Shown: positions 44,377 to 54,572, counted from the stretch's first letter. The stretch is DNA of 64,000 nt from Prevotella sp. (GCA_017619445.1 JAFZSI010000076.1:1-64000), one strand, 5' to 3'. The notes: generated by a model not told the origin, from the letters alone. Numbers and translations are program-made.

Positions 44377-45504
44377 CTACTTCCAATACTTCCGAAGTTT
44401 GTGCAACCAACTATTGTTGCCATAGCGCCAAAGGGCATAGCGGAGGCCGAAACGACGGTAGGCACGCTCAAAAATGCGGCGGTGGCGATAGCCGTTATAG
44501 TTGCACTGAAGGGCTGGTTGACCACAGTTTTCCAGTTGAGCCTCAACGAGTTGCAGCTGCGACAAAACAGCATTAAGGTATTGCTGGCCACGCAGAGTGT
44601 TGACCAACACGAGCGAACAGCCGCGGTCGTCAGCGTTCATCTGGGGGGCTGTGCGCTCCCATCCCCAGAAATCGCCGAGGGTGATGTCTGAGGGGCGGCG
44701 GAAATTCTTGAACGGACAGGCAAAACACGAGTAGCGCTCGGTGTAGTTGCGCATGAAAAGAAACTTATACGCGTCTGTAGAAACCACCTTGCCGCCACCT
44801 TCAAAGGTTTCGCGGTGGGCGCGCCATCCGAAACGTTTTTTGTCACGGAACTCAACATGTGAGAAACTTACGCCAGCCTTGCGCTCCATCATTGCAAGGT
44901 AATCACGCCAGACGAACGGGCCTGGAACGCCGTGGCAGACAATGTCAACCAACAGAAGTTGCTCGCTTTCAGCCCATTTGCTTCCGAGGAAAGCGCGCAA
45001 ACCAGCTGTCTGACAGGCTGTTCCTGAGAACAACACAGTCTTGCATGCCTCCAAATCGCGCAGTACCTGAGAGAAAACGCCCGTCAGGTCGCTCTGAACA
45101 TATTTGCTGCCACGCATGGCGTCGCGTTCCTCGCGGGTAGTTGCCCGTTTGTGCACCACACGAAAATGTTCAGCAAAGGCCGCCCCATAGACCACCCCGC
45201 CATGAGTAATTACCACGTCACTGAGGGCCGCAAACACCGCTCCACTGCGACTTTTCTCCACTTCGGCAGAGTCGTTATGACGGGCAGCAAACGCCTGTGG
45301 CTCAGAAAAATCTGCACTTGTATCATAATCGGCACGAAACGCGCACACCCGCTCACACCGTCCGCAGTCCACACAGCGGTCCGCATCAACCTCTGGATAC
45401 AAGAAACCAAGGCCATCGGGCCGCATGGAGATAGCTCCGTGGGCGCAGATGCTTTGACAGGCGGTGCAGCCGCTACAGTCCTGGGGATTCTGAAGACGTA
45501 TCAT
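44377..45504 (-). CDS. FrhB-like iron-sulfur protein (F420 hydrogenase beta-subunit family)
   Basis: 375 residues. N-terminal double 4Fe-4S ferredoxin domain: DCSGCTACQSICAHGAIS and DRCVDCGRCERVCAF, eight Cys in the canonical spacing. The remainder matches the FrhB/FdhB N- and C-terminal domains (SGAVFAALSDVVITHGGVVY, LFSGTACQTAGLRAFLG, DIVCHGVPGPFVWRDY, SCFACPFKNFRRPSDITLG, FWGWER). In Bacteroidota such proteins sit in exopolysaccharide clusters, often near pyruvyl transferases, and probably reduce a sugar intermediate; the substrate is not known. Its start overlaps the stop of the flippase (ATGA). Confidence 0.87.
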   Translation of the reverse strand: MIRLQNPQDCSGCTACQSICAHGAISMRPDGLGFLYPEVDADRCVDCGRCERVCAFRADYDTSADFSEPQAFAARHNDSAEVEKSRSGAVFAALSDVVITHGGVVYGAAFAEHFRVVHKRATTREERDAMRGSKYVQSDLTGVFSQVLRDLEACKTVLFSGTACQTAGLRAFLGSKWAESEQLLLVDIVCHGVPGPFVWRDYLAMMERKAGVSFSHVEFRDKKRFGWRAHRETFEGGGKVVSTDAYKFLFMRNYTERYSCFACPFKNFRRPSDITLGDFWGWERTAPQMNADDRGCSLVLVNTLRGQQYLNAVLSQLQLVEAQLENCGQPALQCNYNGYRHRRIFERAYRRFGLRYALWRYGNNSWLHKLRKYWK

Positions 45505-47042
45505 CGGTTCAACAGTTTATTAATCAGCCTTCGGGCCTTGTTTTTCACGAATATGCGCTCCTCGGCATTGCATCCGATATAGAACACCACGGCAAACGAG
45601 CTCAGCAGACACACCAACGACAACACGACAAACCGCAGGAAACTCTCGCCTGGCCAAAGATGGGCCACCAATAGGGGAAGCACCAGCGAGAGCAGCGTCA
45701 CCACAATGACATTGAAATACACGCGCCGCAAATACTCGCCTGCCTTTAGGTGAATCATATTTCGGAGCATATAGATGCGCGCAAAGAAACAAATCTGCGA
45801 CACGACTATGGCCACCACCATCACCGTCTCGGGTATGCAGCCCATGCGCAGCAGAACGTAGGAAATGGGCAGGTTGAGCATGTTCAGTCCTCCTACCACA
45901 AGCTGGTAGTCGCGAATCTTTCCCGTAGCCAACTGCGCCGTAATGAGCGGGTTGGAGATGCTCTCGCACATGCCGAACGTCAGCACCAGTTGGGTGAACA
46001 GCACGGCATGGTCGGGAACTTTCTTCAGCCACAAGTCGAGCACGTAATGGGTATTGAGCAGAATAGGCAGCGAGAGCAACAGCAACATGTAGAACGACAG
46101 CCGCGCGCCCTGATACAACAGTCGCATCATGTAGTCGTGGTCGCCAGAGGCATACGACTTGGTGATTTGCGGATTAAGGGCCGTCATGAAGTTGCTCACG
46201 AAGCCGTGAACAGCCTTATTAACCGACATCGACACACCGCGAGCGGCATTGACAGCCGGACCCGCAAACAGGTTGATGATAACATTGCCGCCTTGGTCGC
46301 GTAGCACCGCCGCAGTGGCGCCAATGTAATTCCAGCCTGCAAAGGTAAACATCTGAGTGATAAGCTGTTTATCGCGCGACAGACGATAACGGCACTCGGA
46401 GAAATGCTTGCCGCAATACCATCCGTAGATGGCGCGGAGCATCACGGTAACGAGTGCCATCAGTATGGCATAAAACACCAGGCGGTCTGCACCCGACATC
46501 TGGATGGCAAAAGCAATGAGGAGTTTCATCACACCATCGACAATGGTGATGTAGGCAAAGGCCGACATGCGCTCGTGTGCGATAATGACAGCACGATAGG
46601 GCATGGTAGCCAGCGTCAACGCAAACGTGGCCACCGACAGATGGAACACCCAATAGGCAGCCGTCATGCGCTCGGGGGGAATGACCATCTTGTTGGCAAG
46701 GAACCAAAGGCCGACAGTCTCGGCCAGCACAACGATGATAAAGGATATGAGCAGCTGGATGGTGATGGCAGCCGAGAACACCTCGCTCAGTCTGGAGTCT
46801 TCCTTGCGCCCCAACTCGAACGTAAGAAAACGGCTGATGGATGAAGAAACTGAATGGGAAACCACCGAAAACAGACCCACAAAACCACCTACCACATTGT
46901 AAATGCCATAGTCAACCACACCCAACGCATGGAGAATCACACGGCTCGTGTATAGACTGATGGCCATGAGCAGCAACATGCGCATATAGAGCATGAGCGT
47001 GTTCTTGGCTATTCGTTTGCTGTTTTCGGTGTTTTTGGACAT
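45501..47042 (-). CDS. Second polysaccharide flippase-like membrane protein
   Basis: 513 residues with about 14 transmembrane helices of the MOP flippase superfamily: MLYMRMLLLMAISLYTSRVI, LHALGVVDYGIYNVVGGFVG, SSSISRFLTFELGRKED, and FAGWNYIGATAAVLRDQGGN. It couples by a 4-base overlap to the FrhB-like gene. No glycosyltransferase or polymerase accompanies the pair, so either it serves a pathway encoded elsewhere or it is a remnant of a larger cluster. It differs from the flippase at 34938-36410 both in sequence and in GC-richer codon use. Confidence 0.85.
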   Translation of the reverse strand: MSKNTENSKRIAKNTLMLYMRMLLLMAISLYTSRVILHALGVVDYGIYNVVGGFVGLFSVVSHSVSSSISRFLTFELGRKEDSRLSEVFSAAITIQLLISFIIVVLAETVGLWFLANKMVIPPERMTAAYWVFHLSVATFALTLATMPYRAVIIAHERMSAFAYITIVDGVMKLLIAFAIQMSGADRLVFYAILMALVTVMLRAIYGWYCGKHFSECRYRLSRDKQLITQMFTFAGWNYIGATAAVLRDQGGNVIINLFAGPAVNAARGVSMSVNKAVHGFVSNFMTALNPQITKSYASGDHDYMMRLLYQGARLSFYMLLLLSLPILLNTHYVLDLWLKKVPDHAVLFTQLVLTFGMCESISNPLITAQLATGKIRDYQLVVGGLNMLNLPISYVLLRMGCIPETVMVVAIVVSQICFFARIYMLRNMIHLKAGEYLRRVYFNVIVVTLLSLVLPLLVAHLWPGESFLRFVVLSLVCLLSSFAVVFYIGCNAEERIFVKNKARRLINKLLNR

Positions 47043-47189
47043 TGAGTATTATTGGTGGTGTTGCATAGCCCAACCCCTTCGCATGGCGAAAGTAGTATGA
47101 AAAGAGCGGCTAAAGGTACAAAGTTTTTAGCAACAGACAAAGAATTTGGCAAAGAATTAGCCCCAGAAGTGCGATTTTTAGCAAATTGT

Positions 47190-47220
47190 TTTGTGCCTCG
47201 GCAAGAAAATTGTACCTTTG
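47190..47220 (+). promoter_or_regulatory. dxs promoter (TTTG-N19-TACCTTTG)
   Basis: TTTG at 47190-47193 and TACCTTTG at 47213-47220 are spaced by exactly 19 bases, an exact Bacteroidota-type promoter. It lies 30 bases before the dxs ATG at 47251 and within the longer frame, supporting that start. Confidence 0.8.
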
Positions 47221-47250
47221 CAAGGTTATAGAATCATTTGCGTCATTGAA

Positions 47251-49191
47251 ATGAGCGAAAAAGAGAAATACGGACTGCTCAGCCAAATCAACTCACCGGC
47301 AGACCTGCGAAAACTCAAGGTCGAGCAACTGCCCGAGGTGTGCAAAGAATTGCGCGCCGACATTGTTGACGAACTGGCAGTAAACCCGGGCCATCTGGCC
47401 TCAAGCCTCGGAGCCGTCGAAATAACGGTCGCTCTGCACTATGTGTTTGACACACCAGAGGACCGCATCGTGTGGGACGTGGGACATCAGGCCTACGGCC
47501 ACAAGATTATTACGGGCCGGCGCGAGGCATTCTGCACTAACCGCAAACTGAACGGCATTCGCCCGTTCCCGTCACCTGCAGAAAGCCCTTACGACTCCTT
47601 TGTCTGCGGACACGCATCCAATTCTATTTCTGCCGCACTTGGCATGGCCGTAGCCAGCTCTTTGGAACAGGACGAGAAACAGAAAAACCACAGAAAAGTT
47701 GTGGCTGTCATCGGTGACGGCGCCATGAGCGGCGGACTGGCATTCGAAGGACTAAACAACGTGTCGTCGTCGCCCAACGACCTGCTCATCATCCTCAATG
47801 ACAACAACATGTCCATCGACCGTTCGGTGGGTGGCATGAAGCAATATCTGCTCAATCTCAATACCAACGAGACCTACAACGCGCTTCGCTATAAAGCCTC
47901 CAACTGGCTCCGCTCGCGGGGAATGATGAACGATGACCGCCGAAAAGGACTTATCCGCCTGAGCAACGCATTTAAGTCGGCTATCTCGCATCAGCAGAAC
48001 ATTTTCGAGGGCATGAATATCCGATATTTCGGACCCTTCGACGGGCACAACGTGCTTGAACTGGTGCGCCTGCTGCGCCAGCTGAAAAAGATGAAAGGCC
48101 CGAAACTGCTTCATCTGCACACCGTGAAAGGTAAAGGTTACGAACCCGCCGAGAAACACGCCACTGTGTGGCATGCACCGGGCAAGTTCAACGCAGCTAC
48201 AGGCGAGCGTCAGGTGAGCGCAGCCACCAACGTGCCACCAAAATTCCAGGATGTGTTTGGCCACACCCTGCTCGAACTGGCACAGAACAATCCGCGCATC
48301 GTGGGTGTCACGCCTGCCATGCCTACAGGATGCTCCATGAACATCATGATGAAGGCCATGCCAACCCGCACATTCGACGTGGGCATTGCCGAGGGACATG
48401 CCATCACGTTCTCCGGCGGTATGGCAAAAGACGGACTGCAACCTTTCTGCAACATCTACAGCGCTTTTGCGCAGAGAGCCTACGACAACATCATACACGA
48501 TGTGGCCATGCTCAATCTGCCCGTCGTCATCTGTCTCGACCGGGCTGGTCTCGTAGGCGAGGACGGTCCCACGCACCACGGAGCTTTCGACCTGGCTGCC
48601 CTGCGCCCCATTCCCAACATCACCATCGCTTCGCCCATGGACGAACATGAACTGCGCCGACTAATGTACACGGCTCAGTTACCAGAAAAAGGAACGTTTG
48701 TTATCCGCTATCCCCGCGGACGGGGCGAACTGACTGACTGGCAGTGCCCATTTGAGGAAATTACCGTCGGAACAGGCCGCAAGCTGCACGACGGAACCGA
48801 TGTGGCCGTGCTCTCTATCGGTCCTATCGGCAACGAAGTGAAAAAAGCTATCGCACACATAGAAAAAGAACACGATGGCATCGACAAAGGCCCGTCAGTT
48901 GCCCACTATGACATGCGTTTCCTGAAACCTCTCGACGAACAGCTGCTCAACGAGGTTGGCCAACGCTTTAGCCGTGTGATTACTATTGAGGACGGCGTGC
49001 GCAACGGCGGTCTCGGCTCGGCTGTGCTCGAATGGTTCAATGACCATGGTTTTCAGCCGCAAGTCATACGACTTGGACTGCCCGATAACTTCGTGGAGCA
49101 CGGCACTGTGAGCGAACTGCGACAGATTGTGGGCATTGACTGCGAAAACATCCGCAAGGCCATTCTCCAACAAGTACGGGAAACCATCTGA
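47251..49191 (+). CDS. dxs: 1-deoxy-D-xylulose-5-phosphate synthase
   Basis: 646 residues from the ATG at 47251; the longer frame begins inside the promoter. Condenses pyruvate and glyceraldehyde 3-phosphate with thiamine diphosphate, the first step of the MEP isoprenoid pathway. Motifs: [18 protein letters not shown], the ThDP/Mg site [18 protein letters not shown] followed by [51 protein letters not shown] with the catalytic Glu, and YPRGRG. Isoprenoids feed undecaprenyl phosphate used by the polysaccharide locus, though no regulatory link is implied. Followed 44 bases later by trkA. Confidence 0.96.
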   Translation: MSEKEKYGLLSQINSPADLRKLKVEQLPEVCKELRADIVDELAVNPGHLASSLGAVEITVALHYVFDTPEDRIVWDVGHQAYGHKIITGRREAFCTNRKLNGIRPFPSPAESPYDSFVCGHASNSISAALGMAVASSLEQDEKQKNHRKVVAVIGDGAMSGGLAFEGLNNVSSSPNDLLIILNDNNMSIDRSVGGMKQYLLNLNTNETYNALRYKASNWLRSRGMMNDDRRKGLIRLSNAFKSAISHQQNIFEGMNIRYFGPFDGHNVLELVRLLRQLKKMKGPKLLHLHTVKGKGYEPAEKHATVWHAPGKFNAATGERQVSAATNVPPKFQDVFGHTLLELAQNNPRIVGVTPAMPTGCSMNIMMKAMPTRTFDVGIAEGHAITFSGGMAKDGLQPFCNIYSAFAQRAYDNIIHDVAMLNLPVVICLDRAGLVGEDGPTHHGAFDLAALRPIPNITIASPMDEHELRRLMYTAQLPEKGTFVIRYPRGRGELTDWQCPFEEITVGTGRKLHDGTDVAVLSIGPIGNEVKKAIAHIEKEHDGIDKGPSVAHYDMRFLKPLDEQLLNEVGQRFSRVITIEDGVRNGGLGSAVLEWFNDHGFQPQVIRLGLPDNFVEHGTVSELRQIVGIDCENIRKAILQQVRETI

Positions 49192-49235
49192 CAACTGACA
49201 ACAGAAATCAACCTACATCCATCCCATATCAGCCC

Positions 49236-50582
49236 ATGAAAATCATCATCGTCGGCGCATACGCCATAGGAACCCATCTGGCAAAACTTCTTTCCAGAAA
49301 CAACCACGACACCGTGCTCATCGACTCAGATGAGGAACGGTTGTCGAGCATCAGCAGCGACTACGACCTGATGACCATTCAGGCATCGGCATCACGCATC
49401 AGGACCCTCAAAGAAGCAGGCGTCAGCGGTGCTGACCTGTTCATCGCCGTAACGCCCGATGAAAACCTCAATATGAACTCATGTATGCTGGCCAAGGCTA
49501 TGGGAGCAAAGCGCACCGTAGCCAAGGTTGACAACTACGAATACACCGACCCCAAGCTCAACGCGGTTTTCGAGAAGGTGGGCATCACCAAACTCATCTA
49601 CCCTGAGAATCTTGCTGCGCGCGACATATCAAGCGGATTGAAAATGTCTTGGGTGCGCCAGCGATGGGATGTGCACGAAGGAGCGCTCATCATGTTAGGC
49701 ATCAAGCTGCGCGACACCTGCGAGATTCTCAACGAGCCGCTGAAAGACCTCTGCAAACCCGAGTCGCCCTATCACATCGTGGCCGTGAAACGCAACGGAG
49801 AAACCATCATCCCGCGCGGTGACGACGTTCTCAAGTTGAACGACCTCGCCTACTTCATGACCACGCGAACCTACATTCCCTACATCCGCAAGATTGTGGG
49901 CAAAGAGCACTATGTTGACGTGAAGAACGTAATGATTATGGGTGGCGGAGCGACGGCCATTCGTGCCACGAGCATGATTCCTGAATACATGAACGTGAAA
50001 ATCATCGAAGAAGACGAGGCCCGTTGCGAGCGCATCAACGAACTGATTGACACCGACCGCGTCATGGTGATTCACGGCGATGGACGCGATTTGTCGCTGC
50101 TCAGCGAAGAAGGAATCAAGAACACACAGGCATTCGTCGCCCTGACAGGCAATGCCGAAACCAACATCCTTGCCTGCTTGACTGCCAAGCGCTTAGGAGT
50201 GAGGAAAACTGTAGCCATGGTCGAGAACTTCGATTATGTAGATATGGCTGAGAGTCTCGACATCGGCACCATCATCAACAAAAAAGCCCTGGCGGCCAGC
50301 TACATCTATCAGTTGATGCTCGATGCCGACGTGAACAACATCCGTTTCCTGATGTCTGCCAACGCCGATGTGGCGGAATTCACAGCCCAGCCAGGCTCTA
50401 AAGTGACGCGCAAACGTGTGTTTGAGTTAGGATTGCCCAAAGGTGCCACCATTGGCGGCCTGGTGCGCAATGGTGAAGGCCAGCTGGTGAGCGGCGGCAC
50501 CCAGATTGAGGCCGGCGACTCGGTGGTGGTGTTCTGCCATGACATCAATATGTCGAAAATCGAGAAATTCTTCAAATACTGA
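49236..50582 (+). CDS. trkA: Trk potassium uptake regulatory subunit TrkA
   Basis: 448 residues, cytoplasmic. Two tandem RCK repeats: the first Rossmann half has MKIIIVGAYAIGTHLAKLLS and VLIDSDEERL, and the second VMIMGGGATAIRATSMIPE and HGDGRDLSLLSEEGI; each is followed by a TrkA-C domain (VFCHDINMSKIEKFF at the end). The first nucleotide loop reads G-A-Y-A-I-G, with Tyr in place of the second Gly. It binds NAD(H) or nucleotides and gates TrkH, encoded next, 39 bases away. Confidence 0.95.
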   Translation: MKIIIVGAYAIGTHLAKLLSRNNHDTVLIDSDEERLSSISSDYDLMTIQASASRIRTLKEAGVSGADLFIAVTPDENLNMNSCMLAKAMGAKRTVAKVDNYEYTDPKLNAVFEKVGITKLIYPENLAARDISSGLKMSWVRQRWDVHEGALIMLGIKLRDTCEILNEPLKDLCKPESPYHIVAVKRNGETIIPRGDDVLKLNDLAYFMTTRTYIPYIRKIVGKEHYVDVKNVMIMGGGATAIRATSMIPEYMNVKIIEEDEARCERINELIDTDRVMVIHGDGRDLSLLSEEGIKNTQAFVALTGNAETNILACLTAKRLGVRKTVAMVENFDYVDMAESLDIGTIINKKALAASYIYQLMLDADVNNIRFLMSANADVAEFTAQPGSKVTRKRVFELGLPKGATIGGLVRNGEGQLVSGGTQIEAGDSVVVFCHDINMSKIEKFFKY

Positions 50583-50621
50583 TTCAATACCGACTCCGAC
50601 ATCCACAATTCCGAAGAACAG

Positions 50622-52079
50622 ATGCTGAACTTCAAGATAATATACAAAATCATCGGAACGCTGCTTTACATCGAGGCAGCCATGATGATGATATGTATGC
50701 TCATGGCCATTCAATTGAATGGCGATGACACGCTGGCATTTATCATTTCGGTGGTGATCACCATCATGGGCGGCATCATCTTCCGTTACTTAGGGCGCAA
50801 CTCCGAAAACTCGCTGGGCCGCCGCGAAGCCTATCTGTTAGTGACCCTCACATGGATTATCTTCAGTTTCTTTGGTGCACTGCCCTTCATCATCAGCGGC
50901 TACATCAACAATTTCACCGACGCTTTCTTCGAGACTATATCGGGATTCACCACCACTGGCTGCAGCATTCTCGACGATGTGGAATGCCTGCCACACGGAC
51001 TGCTGTTCTGGCGCACCATGACCCAGTGGATAGGCGGTTTGGGAATCGTGTTCTTCACCATCGCCATCATCCCTTCCTTGGTTGGGGGCAACGTCAAGGT
51101 GTTCTCAGCCGAGGCCACTGGCCCCATCCGCGCCAAGATGCACCCGCGACTGAGCACAACAGCCAAATGGATTTGGAGCATCTACTTGTTTCTCACCATT
51201 ACCTGTGCATTCTTTTACTATATTTCGGGCATGGGGATGTTCGACTGTCTGAACTACGCCATGACCACCACGGCCACGGGTGGATTCTCCACACATAATG
51301 CCAGCACGGGTTACTTCCACAATCCATACCTCGACTACACGGCCATTGCTTTCATGTTCCTGTCGGGAACCAGCTTCACGCTGCTCTACACAACCCTTTT
51401 TAAAGGACGGATCAGGCAATTTCTGAAAAACTCGGAGTTCCGTTTCTATGTGACGGTCGTTTTCATTGCCACCACCGCCATTGTGCTGATTCTCGTCAAC
51501 GACAACGGCTACAAACTGGCCGATGCCATCCGTGTGGGACTGTTCCAGGTGATTTCCTTCATTACCACCACCGGTGTATTCAACGACGACGCCGCCCAGT
51601 GGCACCACATCACTTGGGTCATACTGAGCATCTGCATGATTCTTGGTGCCTGCTCAGGCTCCACCAGCGGCGGACTCAAGAGCATACGCGCCGTCATGGT
51701 GCTCACCATCCTGAGAAACGAGATACGGCGCATCATCCATCCGCGCGCCGTACTGCCCGTCAAGGTAAACGACAACAACATTCCTTATTCTTCGCAGGTG
51801 ACGTTGCTCGCATTCCTTGCGGCCTACATGCTGCTGTGCCTGTTCACCTATTTCTGCATGATTCTTATGGGCATAGACAGCACCAATTCCATCACCATCT
51901 CCATCAGTTGTGCCAGCAACGTGGGACCAACCTTAGGACTGGAAATCGGTCCGACGATGTCGTGGGCCATACTGCCAGCCACAGTAAAATGGCTGCTCTC
52001 AGCCCTGATGCTCATGGGTCGTCTTGAGATTTTCACGGTTGTCGTATTATTTACCCCATCATTCTGGAAAGACAACTAA
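50622..52079 (+). CDS. trkH: Trk potassium channel subunit TrkH
   Basis: 485 residues, integral membrane protein with about ten helices in four channel-like repeats. Selectivity-loop segments are visible: ISGFTTTGCSIL, TTTATGGFSTHNAST, ISFITTTGVFNDD and the last SCASNVGPTLGLEIGP. MTQWIGGLGIVFFTIAIIPS and GACSGSTSGGLKSIRAVMV are typical TrkH/KtrB. With TrkA it takes up K+ across the inner membrane. A gap of 127 bases packed with simple repeats separates it from manA. Confidence 0.95.
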   Translation: MLNFKIIYKIIGTLLYIEAAMMMICMLMAIQLNGDDTLAFIISVVITIMGGIIFRYLGRNSENSLGRREAYLLVTLTWIIFSFFGALPFIISGYINNFTDAFFETISGFTTTGCSILDDVECLPHGLLFWRTMTQWIGGLGIVFFTIAIIPSLVGGNVKVFSAEATGPIRAKMHPRLSTTAKWIWSIYLFLTITCAFFYYISGMGMFDCLNYAMTTTATGGFSTHNASTGYFHNPYLDYTAIAFMFLSGTSFTLLYTTLFKGRIRQFLKNSEFRFYVTVVFIATTAIVLILVNDNGYKLADAIRVGLFQVISFITTTGVFNDDAAQWHHITWVILSICMILGACSGSTSGGLKSIRAVMVLTILRNEIRRIIHPRAVLPVKVNDNNIPYSSQVTLLAFLAAYMLLCLFTYFCMILMGIDSTNSITISISCASNVGPTLGLEIGPTMSWAILPATVKWLLSALMLMGRLEIFTVVVLFTPSFWKDN

Positions 52080-52085
52080 TATTCA

Positions 52086-52208
52086 TTTACAATTTAACAA
52101 TTTACAATTTACAATTTATTTGGCTTTTGACAATTTGACAATTTACAATTTCTCATTTGTCCGGTAACACCCAAACGACCAAACACCCAAACGACCAAAC
52201 GACCAAAT
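52086..52208. repeat. ACAATTTAC and ACCCAAACGACCAAAC simple repeats
   Basis: 52086-52151 is variants of AATTTACAATTTAC; 52168-52208 is three to four variants of ACCCAAACGACCAAAC, the last of which abuts the manA start codon. This would form the manA leader. Confidence 0.8.
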
Positions 52209-53181
52209 GTATAAGTTCAAGCCCATATTAAAATCAACCCTGTGGGGTGGTGACAGAATCATTCCATTCAAAGCAATTCCAATTGACGTTGACCATGATG
52301 TTGACATCAACCAGATTGGCGAGAGTTGGGAGTTGTCGGGAGTTGAAGGTTATGAGACCGTCGTGGCCGATGGTCCCATGGCAGGCAAGAGCCTCAACGA
52401 GCTTGTTGCCCTGTTAGGCGACCGTCTTGTGGGGCACGACAACTATGTCCGCAGCGGCAACGAGTTCCCGTTGCTGGTGAAATTCATCGACGCACGTCAG
52501 GATTTGAGCATACAAGTACACCCCAACGACGAGATGGCACGCCAAAAAGGCAAGGAGCACGGGAAAACAGAAATGTGGTACATCATGGACTCGCAGCCCG
52601 ACGCGAAAATCTACTGCGGACTGCGCCAGCAAATTACTCCCGAAGACTACAACCGGATGGTGGCCAACGACACTATCTGCGACGCCCTGGCACAATACAC
52701 CGTCAGCGAGGACGATGTGTTCTACCTGCCCGCAGGGCGCATCCACTCCATCTGCACCGGGTGTTTCCTCACTGAAATCCAACAAACAAGCGACATCACC
52801 TACCGCATCTACGACTTCCGGCGGCGCGACAAAGACGGCAACTACCGCCAGCTGCACACAAAGGAAGCTGCCGAGTGCATAGACTACCACGTGCAGGACG
52901 ACTACCGCACCCACTACACGCCCCAGAAGAACCAGCGCGTGCAGCTCGTCAGTTGCCCCCACTTCACCACAGCCGTCTATGACCTCGACCAGCCCACGAC
53001 GCTCGACTATTCCCGCCTCGACTCGTTCGTCATTCTCATTGGAATGAAAGGCGAGGCCACCATCACAGACGACACTGGCCAGCAAACCACTCTGCGCGCG
53101 GGCGAGACCCTGCTCATTTCCGCAACCACAAACTCGCTTCAAGTAAGCGGAACCCTGAAATTCCTCGAGTCATACGTATAA
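52207..53181 (+). CDS. manA: Class I mannose-6-phosphate isomerase
   Basis: 324 residues, the short type I PMI of Bacteroidota and Gram-positives. Interconverts mannose 6-phosphate and fructose 6-phosphate, linking glycolysis to GDP-mannose. Zinc ligands: SIQVHPNDEMA (Gln and His), GKTEMWYIMD (Glu) and YLPAGRIHSICTG (His). The substrate Arg lies downstream in TYRIYDFRRRD. N-terminus MYKFKPILKSTLWGGDR is the family signature. Directly follows a simple-repeat leader; the 145-bp MITE-like element begins 30 bases after its stop. Confidence 0.94.
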   Translation: MYKFKPILKSTLWGGDRIIPFKAIPIDVDHDVDINQIGESWELSGVEGYETVVADGPMAGKSLNELVALLGDRLVGHDNYVRSGNEFPLLVKFIDARQDLSIQVHPNDEMARQKGKEHGKTEMWYIMDSQPDAKIYCGLRQQITPEDYNRMVANDTICDALAQYTVSEDDVFYLPAGRIHSICTGCFLTEIQQTSDITYRIYDFRRRDKDGNYRQLHTKEAAECIDYHVQDDYRTHYTPQKNQRVQLVSCPHFTTAVYDLDQPTTLDYSRLDSFVILIGMKGEATITDDTGQQTTLRAGETLLISATTNSLQVSGTLKFLESYV

Positions 53182-53210
53182 CTGCAAACGGCAAGCTAAA
53201 AGCTAGCAGA

Positions 53211-53355
53211 ACAACGTCGCACTTTACGCTCAAATTTTCTAGAAAATCTGTGCGTAAACCCATGCTTTGTGACAATAGTACAAAGCGTGGGTTTTGCAAA
53301 CCTATGGTTTACGGTTGAATTCTTTAGAAAATTTGAGCGTAAAGTGCGACGTTGT
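53211..53355. mobile_element. MITE-like element with perfect 31-bp terminal inverted repeats
   Basis: Arms 53211-53241 and 53325-53355 are perfect inverted repeats (outer ACAACGTCGCACTTTACGCT, inner AAATTTTCTA). Inside is a nested imperfect hairpin, AAACCCATGCTTTGT against ACAAAGCGTGGGTTT (14 of 15 paired), and a GGTTTACGG segment. Total 145 bp, no coding capacity. It lies between the convergent manA and DUF4435 genes, where it could also serve as a bidirectional terminator. No clear target-site duplication was seen. Confidence 0.75.
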
Positions 53356-53414
53356 GTTTGGCAATGAAATAACGGGGATTCCGGAAATCCGCTTTGCAAA
53401 AACGGTGCTGGGGT

Positions 53415-54572
53415 TTATGGCTGCTGTTGCCGGGTGTGGGCATTCTGCTTGAGGGTGTTGGCTCCTTCTGACTTGCCCAATGGGTTGGAATCGTCCTTCT
53501 TTCCTCTCTCCTCTCTCCTATCTCCTCTTTCCTCTTTCCACTCTCCTCTCTCCTCTTTTTGAGGCTCTTGGCGTGAGGTCTGCTGCACAAAGTGGAGAAT
53601 GTCGTTCTGAAGTCGGCGGAAGGGCTCGCTCATGATGTAGGATGTGTTTTTCTTGAGCATCTGCTCCACGTCCTGCAGGCTGTGGATGTAGCACGAGAGC
53701 TCGTTGCGGCGCTGGGTATCGTGCACGGCCTGTCGGTTAATTTCGTTCTCGCGTTCGCGGCGCAGGCGGTCGCATACTTTCTTTGCGAGCGGGAACACAA
53801 TTTTATCGAACAGGTGGTGGCCCTGTATATATAAATAGGTGGTTTGCGGGGTGATGCCAAGCTGCTCGATAAGTTCTTGTTTGAGTGCAAGATACGACTC
53901 CTTGGCATCGGGGTGCTGGTGTATGAATTGCGAGAGTTTCTTGTTCACCTTGCGTTTAAGGTGTTCTATGGGCTCCAATGGCTCGCGCAGGTTCAGGTTG
54001 CCCAGGTCGCAGATGCGGTTGAGGTCGGTAATGGAGAACTGGTTGTAAATGCCACGGCGGTAGTGCCACACGCTCCACACGAAAACGGGGAACAGCACCT
54101 CGGAAAAGCGGGTGAGGAAGGTGACGAAGTCTAAGTCCTGATGGTCGTTGAGGGTTGCCATGACGCAGGCGGTGTGCAGGCCCTGGGCGTAGCAGTGGTA
54201 GTTCTCAATGGCATAGACGTAGGTGTGGAAAACGTATGGATTGTCGAGTATCTGCCTCGAAGTGAGCGTGATACCCTGCAGCACATAATCGTAGTCGGCA
54301 TCAACACAGGCAATGAGGTCGCGCCCCACTTTCTGCGATAGCGTGTTCATGAGCACCGACTTCTTGCCCCGCTCAAGCACGCCCTTGGATGGGAGCATCA
54401 CTTCGAAATACATCTGCGGGGTCTCGTAATTGCCGAGCACGGTACGCCAGAAAAAAATGTCGTCGTAGCTCTCGACGTAGGCCACAATCCTACGCCGCGA
54501 CTTCTTAGAGTTGAGCCTGTTGGCTGCCTCTAAGTATCTTGACGAGATATTATCGTTCAGGCGTCTGCTCAT
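53415..54572 (-). CDS. DUF4435 (TOPRIM-like) protein, partner of an AAA ATPase
   Basis: 385 residues. The N-terminus carries a TOPRIM-like pattern: Glu34 in RRRIVAYVESYDDIFFW and Asp-x-Asp at 91/93 in LIACVDADYDYVL, the arrangement found in DUF4435 proteins such as the AriB toxin-nuclease of PARIS and in OLD nucleases. The last ~50 residues are an Arg/Glu/Lys-rich tail (EERGEWKEERGDRREERGKK) encoded by a CTCC-type simple repeat and likely unstructured. It is downstream of and co-directional with the AAA ATPase at 54690-55505, 117 bases apart. Defence is inferred by analogy; a housekeeping role is possible. Confidence 0.78.
   Translation of the reverse strand: MSRRLNDNISSRYLEAANRLNSKKSRRRIVAYVESYDDIFFWRTVLGNYETPQMYFEVMLPSKGVLERGKKSVLMNTLSQKVGRDLIACVDADYDYVLQGITLTSRQILDNPYVFHTYVYAIENYHCYAQGLHTACVMATLNDHQDLDFVTFLTRFSEVLFPVFVWSVWHYRRGIYNQFSITDLNRICDLGNLNLREPLEPIEHLKRKVNKKLSQFIHQHPDAKESYLALKQELIEQLGITPQTTYLYIQGHHLFDKIVFPLAKKVCDRLRRERENEINRQAVHDTQRRNELSCYIHSLQDVEQMLKKNTSYIMSEPFRRLQNDILHFVQQTSRQEPQKEERGEWKEERGDRREERGKKDDSNPLGKSEGANTLKQNAHTRQQQP
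53500..53563. repeat. CTCC/CTTT pyrimidine-rich simple repeat in the DUF4435 3' end
   Basis: Repeated CCTCTCTCCT words on the plus strand (purine-rich in the coding strand) encode the charged tail of the DUF4435 protein. The same kind of tract occurs in the leader at 43925-43978, in the dehydratase at about 10679-10711 and near 61885-61917. Confidence 0.75.
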
